Shown: positions 61,618 through 64,000 of the stretch, one piece after another | Position numbering within the stretch: the first letter of the stretch is position 1 | Layout of the letters: each line of letters opens with the position of its first letter | Source: Pedobacter cryotolerans | Lineage (GTDB): Bacteria; Bacteroidota; Bacteroidia; Sphingobacteriales; Sphingobacteriaceae | Reading direction: 5' to 3' | Length of the DNA: 64,000 bases | NCBI RefSeq assembly: GCF_005116475.1 | Contig: NZ_SWBO01000001.1 | Coordinates: 62,001 to 126,000, forward strand | Translations under genes and position numbers: made by a program | The notes under the pieces: model-generated | Told to the model about the DNA's origin: nothing | Databases searched by the model: none | What the model saw: only the letters and a program-made list of their open reading frames with translations

Positions 61618-62334
61618 TTAAACCTCACAACCATTCTCATCGCAAACCGCATCATCATTTTTATTTAATGATTTGAGCTGTGTTTTAGGTTGCTCGGCTT
61701 GCCATTCGGTAAAGCTTTGCACAATTGCCTGTTCAAATGCCGGGACGGGCTGAGCGCCAGATAAAGCGTATTTTCTATCCAACACAAAATAAGGCACTCC
61801 TCTAACGCCTATCTGCTGACTTTCATAAACATCATAGCGAACAGCTTCTGCAAAATCGTCGCCTTGTAAAACTTTCAAAGTTTCAGCAGTGTCTAAACCT
61901 AATTCTTCAGCAATGCTGATTAAAGTTTCATGTTTTGCAATATCTTTTGAGTGGGTGAAATAGGCATTGAACATCGCTTCCTCTGCCTCATCTTGCAATC
62001 CTTTACTTTTAGCAAAATGTAAAAAGCGATGTGCATCAAATGAATTTGCCGGAACATTGGTTTCGAAATTTAAGCTTAAACCAACATTTGCCGCCATTTC
62101 TTCAACCTGACCTGTCATTTGTTTGGCTTGTGCAACGCTCATTCCTTTTGCTCTTGCTAAATAAGCATATAAATCTTCATTGTTAGTATTGTGATACTCA
62201 GGATTGAGTTGAAAACTTTTCCATTCTACCTCAATTTCATCTTTAAAAGGCAATTTTTCAATCGCTTTTTCAAAATGTCTTTTACCAATATAACAAAACG
62301 GACACATTACATCCGACCAGATTTCTACTTTCAT
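61618..62334 (-). CDS. DsbA-family (FrnE-like) oxidoreductase
   Basis: This 238-aa cytoplasmic protein has the thioredoxin-fold start MKVEIWSDVMCPFCYIGKRHF (CxxC at C11 and C14), a helical insertion, and GVRGVPYFVLDRKYALSGAQP with the cis-Pro. It is FrnE-like, a DsbA-fold protein without a signal peptide. The C-terminal tail ends DENGCEV. The start 62334 is chosen because an upstream extension would run through a terminator. Confidence 0.9.
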   Translation of the reverse strand: MKVEIWSDVMCPFCYIGKRHFEKAIEKLPFKDEIEVEWKSFQLNPEYHNTNNEDLYAYLARAKGMSVAQAKQMTGQVEEMAANVGLSLNFETNVPANSFDAHRFLHFAKSKGLQDEAEEAMFNAYFTHSKDIAKHETLISIAEELGLDTAETLKVLQGDDFAEAVRYDVYESQQIGVRGVPYFVLDRKYALSGAQPVPAFEQAIVQSFTEWQAEQPKTQLKSLNKNDDAVCDENGCEV

Positions 62335-62380
62335 TGTACAAAGGTAAGGCTGATGGATTTTTGAATGGTAAGCTAAAAGT

Positions 62381-62416
62381 AAAAACCCAGCTAATAAAAA
62401 TGTTAGCTGGGTTTTT
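62381..62416. terminator. Strong bidirectional terminator
   Basis: AAAAACCCAGCTAA (62381-62394) and TTAGCTGGGTTTTT (62403-62416) form a 14-bp stem with an A-run on one side and a T-run on the other. It ends the M14-type gene on the minus strand. Confidence 0.9.
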
Positions 62417-62440
62417 AAAATGGTTGTCAATGTGACAAAA

Positions 62441-64000
62441 CTACTTATACAACTGGTTAAACATCCACTTAAATGTTCCGTGTGTTTGCGATCTGAAGGT
62501 AATCTCTGGTCCGAAAGCATATAATTTGCCTTTACCATAATCTGCTTCAAAAGCTGCTACACCATCTTGCAAATAGCTTTGCCCCCATGCCCAGCCACTG
62601 CGTAATGGCGTTGATGTTGAGAACCAAGCAAGTGGTCTAATTTTACCGCTATTGTTCGGACTTAATTTAAAAACAGGGCTGTTATCAAAATAAATATCAG
62701 CATTGCTTTCCATGCCCCAATTTGCAGCTAAAGATTGATCTACAGCTACATTTAACACGCTACCGGGCACATAATATTTTGTTGCAGGCAATCTTTTCTC
62801 AGCACCATCAACCAATTCAACCATCGCATTGCGAACAGGTAAATTTAAGTGGGCAGCTAAATTTGTAGCCGAACCGATGGTTACAATTTTTCCGCCAGCT
62901 TCTAAAAACGATTTCAGCTGTGGAATAGATTTGTCTTGAGAAACTCTTCCTATTCTGTTTCTAAACTCTTCTGGAATACTTTCTAAAGCTGGAGTGCCAA
63001 AACCACCTCTTCCTCCCCCAGCTTCATTTACATTAGCACTAAAAGCAGGAATTGAACCCCCAACAAATACAATTACATCAAATTTATCTTTCAAATTACC
63101 CTTGTCAATATCTTGAGGATAAATTACCGTAGCATCAAATTTATGTTGCTCCATAATGTATCTAATCCAGCCTGATGGCATTGAACCGCCATAAGTATCC
63201 CAAATAGCGATACGAGAAGGGGTGATTTTTATAGCGTTTGCAGGTTTACTAGCTGAACTAACCTTCATCCCATAATTATTTGTTAAAATGCTTTTTGCTT
63301 TTGCTGCGGCAGGCACATAAAATGAACCATCTTTCGCATTGCGATAAACTTCTGCGCCACTTTTTAACAATTCATTTACTGCAGCATAACTTTCATTTGC
63401 AGCTGCGCTTAACACATATCCGCTTCCAGAAGGTAAAGATTTTGGTGTAACTTTTAACAATTCTCCGTAAGGGATTTTTTCGAAAGGACCTTCAAAATTG
63501 TTTAAAATACGATCAAATTTAACGTTCATCAAATAAGCCAAGGTCCAACCTGCCGCATCGTAAGGCGCAACTGGTGGCCCGCCTTCATATTTAAAATCAT
63601 TAGGATGGTCTTGTGGCTCGAACATATCTAAAACATGTGGGCGAAATGCCTGATCTGTTTTTACAATATAACTTCCGGTAGGATAACTTTTACCAGCAAC
63701 CGAAAAAGGAGCGGTAGCTTTTTGTACACCCACACCAGTTCTAATTAATGCATTTAAAAAGCGGATTGCTGTTGTAAAATCTGGTTGATCTGCAGAAAGA
63801 ATATAACCTCTTGGGTCTCTATTTACAGGATTTTTCATCACTGTATCTAAATATTTTACAGGTATGCCGCCTCTGTTATTGCTATATTTATCGGCTTGTG
63901 CTGCGGCATTAATGGCGTCAATTTTTTTAGGCGAGAAAGACCAAGTGTCTTTACTTCCTCTATCAATTGAGTTTTTGCCCATTTTGTAAATGTTAAACAA
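62441..64000 (-). CDS. M14-type secreted peptidase, C-terminal part (5' end outside window)
   Basis: The frame is open to the window edge, with 519 residues visible. They look like the C-terminal half of a large Bacteroidetes M14 carboxypeptidase: a substrate-domain segment (PVNRDPRGYILSADQPDFTTAIRFLNALIRTG) and a class-I-glutamine-amidotransferase-like domain (ITPSRIAIWDTYGGSMPSGWIRYIMEQ, DVIVFVGGSIPAF), then a beta domain up to FKWMFNQLYK. The zinc-site part would be upstream of 64000 and is not seen, so activity cannot be judged. Confidence 0.75.
   Translation of the reverse strand: MFNIYKMGKNSIDRGSKDTWSFSPKKIDAINAAAQADKYSNNRGGIPVKYLDTVMKNPVNRDPRGYILSADQPDFTTAIRFLNALIRTGVGVQKATAPFSVAGKSYPTGSYIVKTDQAFRPHVLDMFEPQDHPNDFKYEGGPPVAPYDAAGWTLAYLMNVKFDRILNNFEGPFEKIPYGELLKVTPKSLPSGSGYVLSAAANESYAAVNELLKSGAEVYRNAKDGSFYVPAAAKAKSILTNNYGMKVSSASKPANAIKITPSRIAIWDTYGGSMPSGWIRYIMEQHKFDATVIYPQDIDKGNLKDKFDVIVFVGGSIPAFSANVNEAGGGRGGFGTPALESIPEEFRNRIGRVSQDKSIPQLKSFLEAGGKIVTIGSATNLAAHLNLPVRNAMVELVDGAEKRLPATKYYVPGSVLNVAVDQSLAANWGMESNADIYFDNSPVFKLSPNNSGKIRPLAWFSTSTPLRSGWAWGQSYLQDGVAAFEADYGKGKLYAFGPEITFRSQTHGTFKWMFNQLYK

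Noticed and set aside
62335..62550. Longer N-terminus for the DsbA-like protein
   Set aside because: It would read through a strong terminator and the end of the neighbouring peptidase gene; the CxxC domain starts properly at 62334.
1..64000. tRNA, rRNA or transposase genes
   Set aside because: None was recognised when reading both strands; the palindromic gaps carry no transposase.

Overview
The window is chromosomal DNA from a low-GC Bacteroidetes, most likely a member of the Sphingobacteriaceae close to Pedobacter. Several things point there: a PorX-type regulator, an LpxC-FabZ fusion, many secreted proteins, almost no Shine-Dalgarno sequences, promoters of the TTG-N19/20-TAnnTTTG type, and gaps filled with palindromic repeats. 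No rRNA, tRNA, CRISPR array or intact insertion sequence was seen.

Layout. (1) 64-9419 is housekeeping: porX, an HD phosphohydrolase, the lipid A operon lpxD-lpxC/fabZ-lpxA, a lone ABC ATPase, a candidate small RNA, efp and formyltetrahydrofolate cyclo-ligase. (2) 9382-13131 (minus strand) holds histidine degradation genes hutI-hutG and a cyclophilin-exonuclease III pair. (3) 13332-19623 is a metal-handling region, probably for copper: an HYC_CC_PP-like protein, a secreted HMA protein, an outer-membrane protein, a DUF3347 protein, an HMA-AraC fusion regulator, YceI, a LigB dioxygenase, an HMA-MauE membrane protein and a DUF305 lipoprotein. (4) 19625-29118 has an aldehyde dehydrogenase, a secreted FAD-like protein, two tandem M14 peptidase paralogues (the first has lost its catalytic residues) and a DPP-IV-like S9 peptidase. 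(5) 29656-30861 is a peroxiredoxin-thioredoxin operon. (6) 31020-33645 (minus) joins an ApbE/DUF2271 fusion to a PepSY membrane protein. (7) 34382-41818 has a GIN-domain protein, an orphan 4HB sensor-like protein, an ABC-F ATPase, two parS sites, mnmG and an Ig-like lipoprotein. (8) 41862-46610 carries nadB and nadA, divergent, and thiL. (9) 46626-47396 is a HEPN/MNT toxin-antitoxin-like pair. (10) 47514-64000 is mixed: rmuC, purU, an FAD oxidoreductase, a YugP-like protease, a TPR protein, a zinc-ribbon protein with Nif3, TM2 and DUF2752 proteins, mfd, a DUF4143 ATPase, DUF3820, a DsbA-like protein, and a large M14-type protein cut by the window edge.

Gaps between genes are rich in repeats. 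At least five families recur: (A) GTCATT-ended palindromes, (B) a double-hairpin MITE-like element, (C) GTTGGCG/CGCCAAC hairpins with an 82-bp tandem array, (D) TGAGATnTGAGAT simple repeats, one read through inside hutI, and (E) a longer element with conserved borders around a hairpin whose stem sequence differs in each copy. The two parS sites beside mnmG suggest the window lies in the origin-proximal part of the chromosome.

All functions come from reading motifs and family resemblance; no database search was run.
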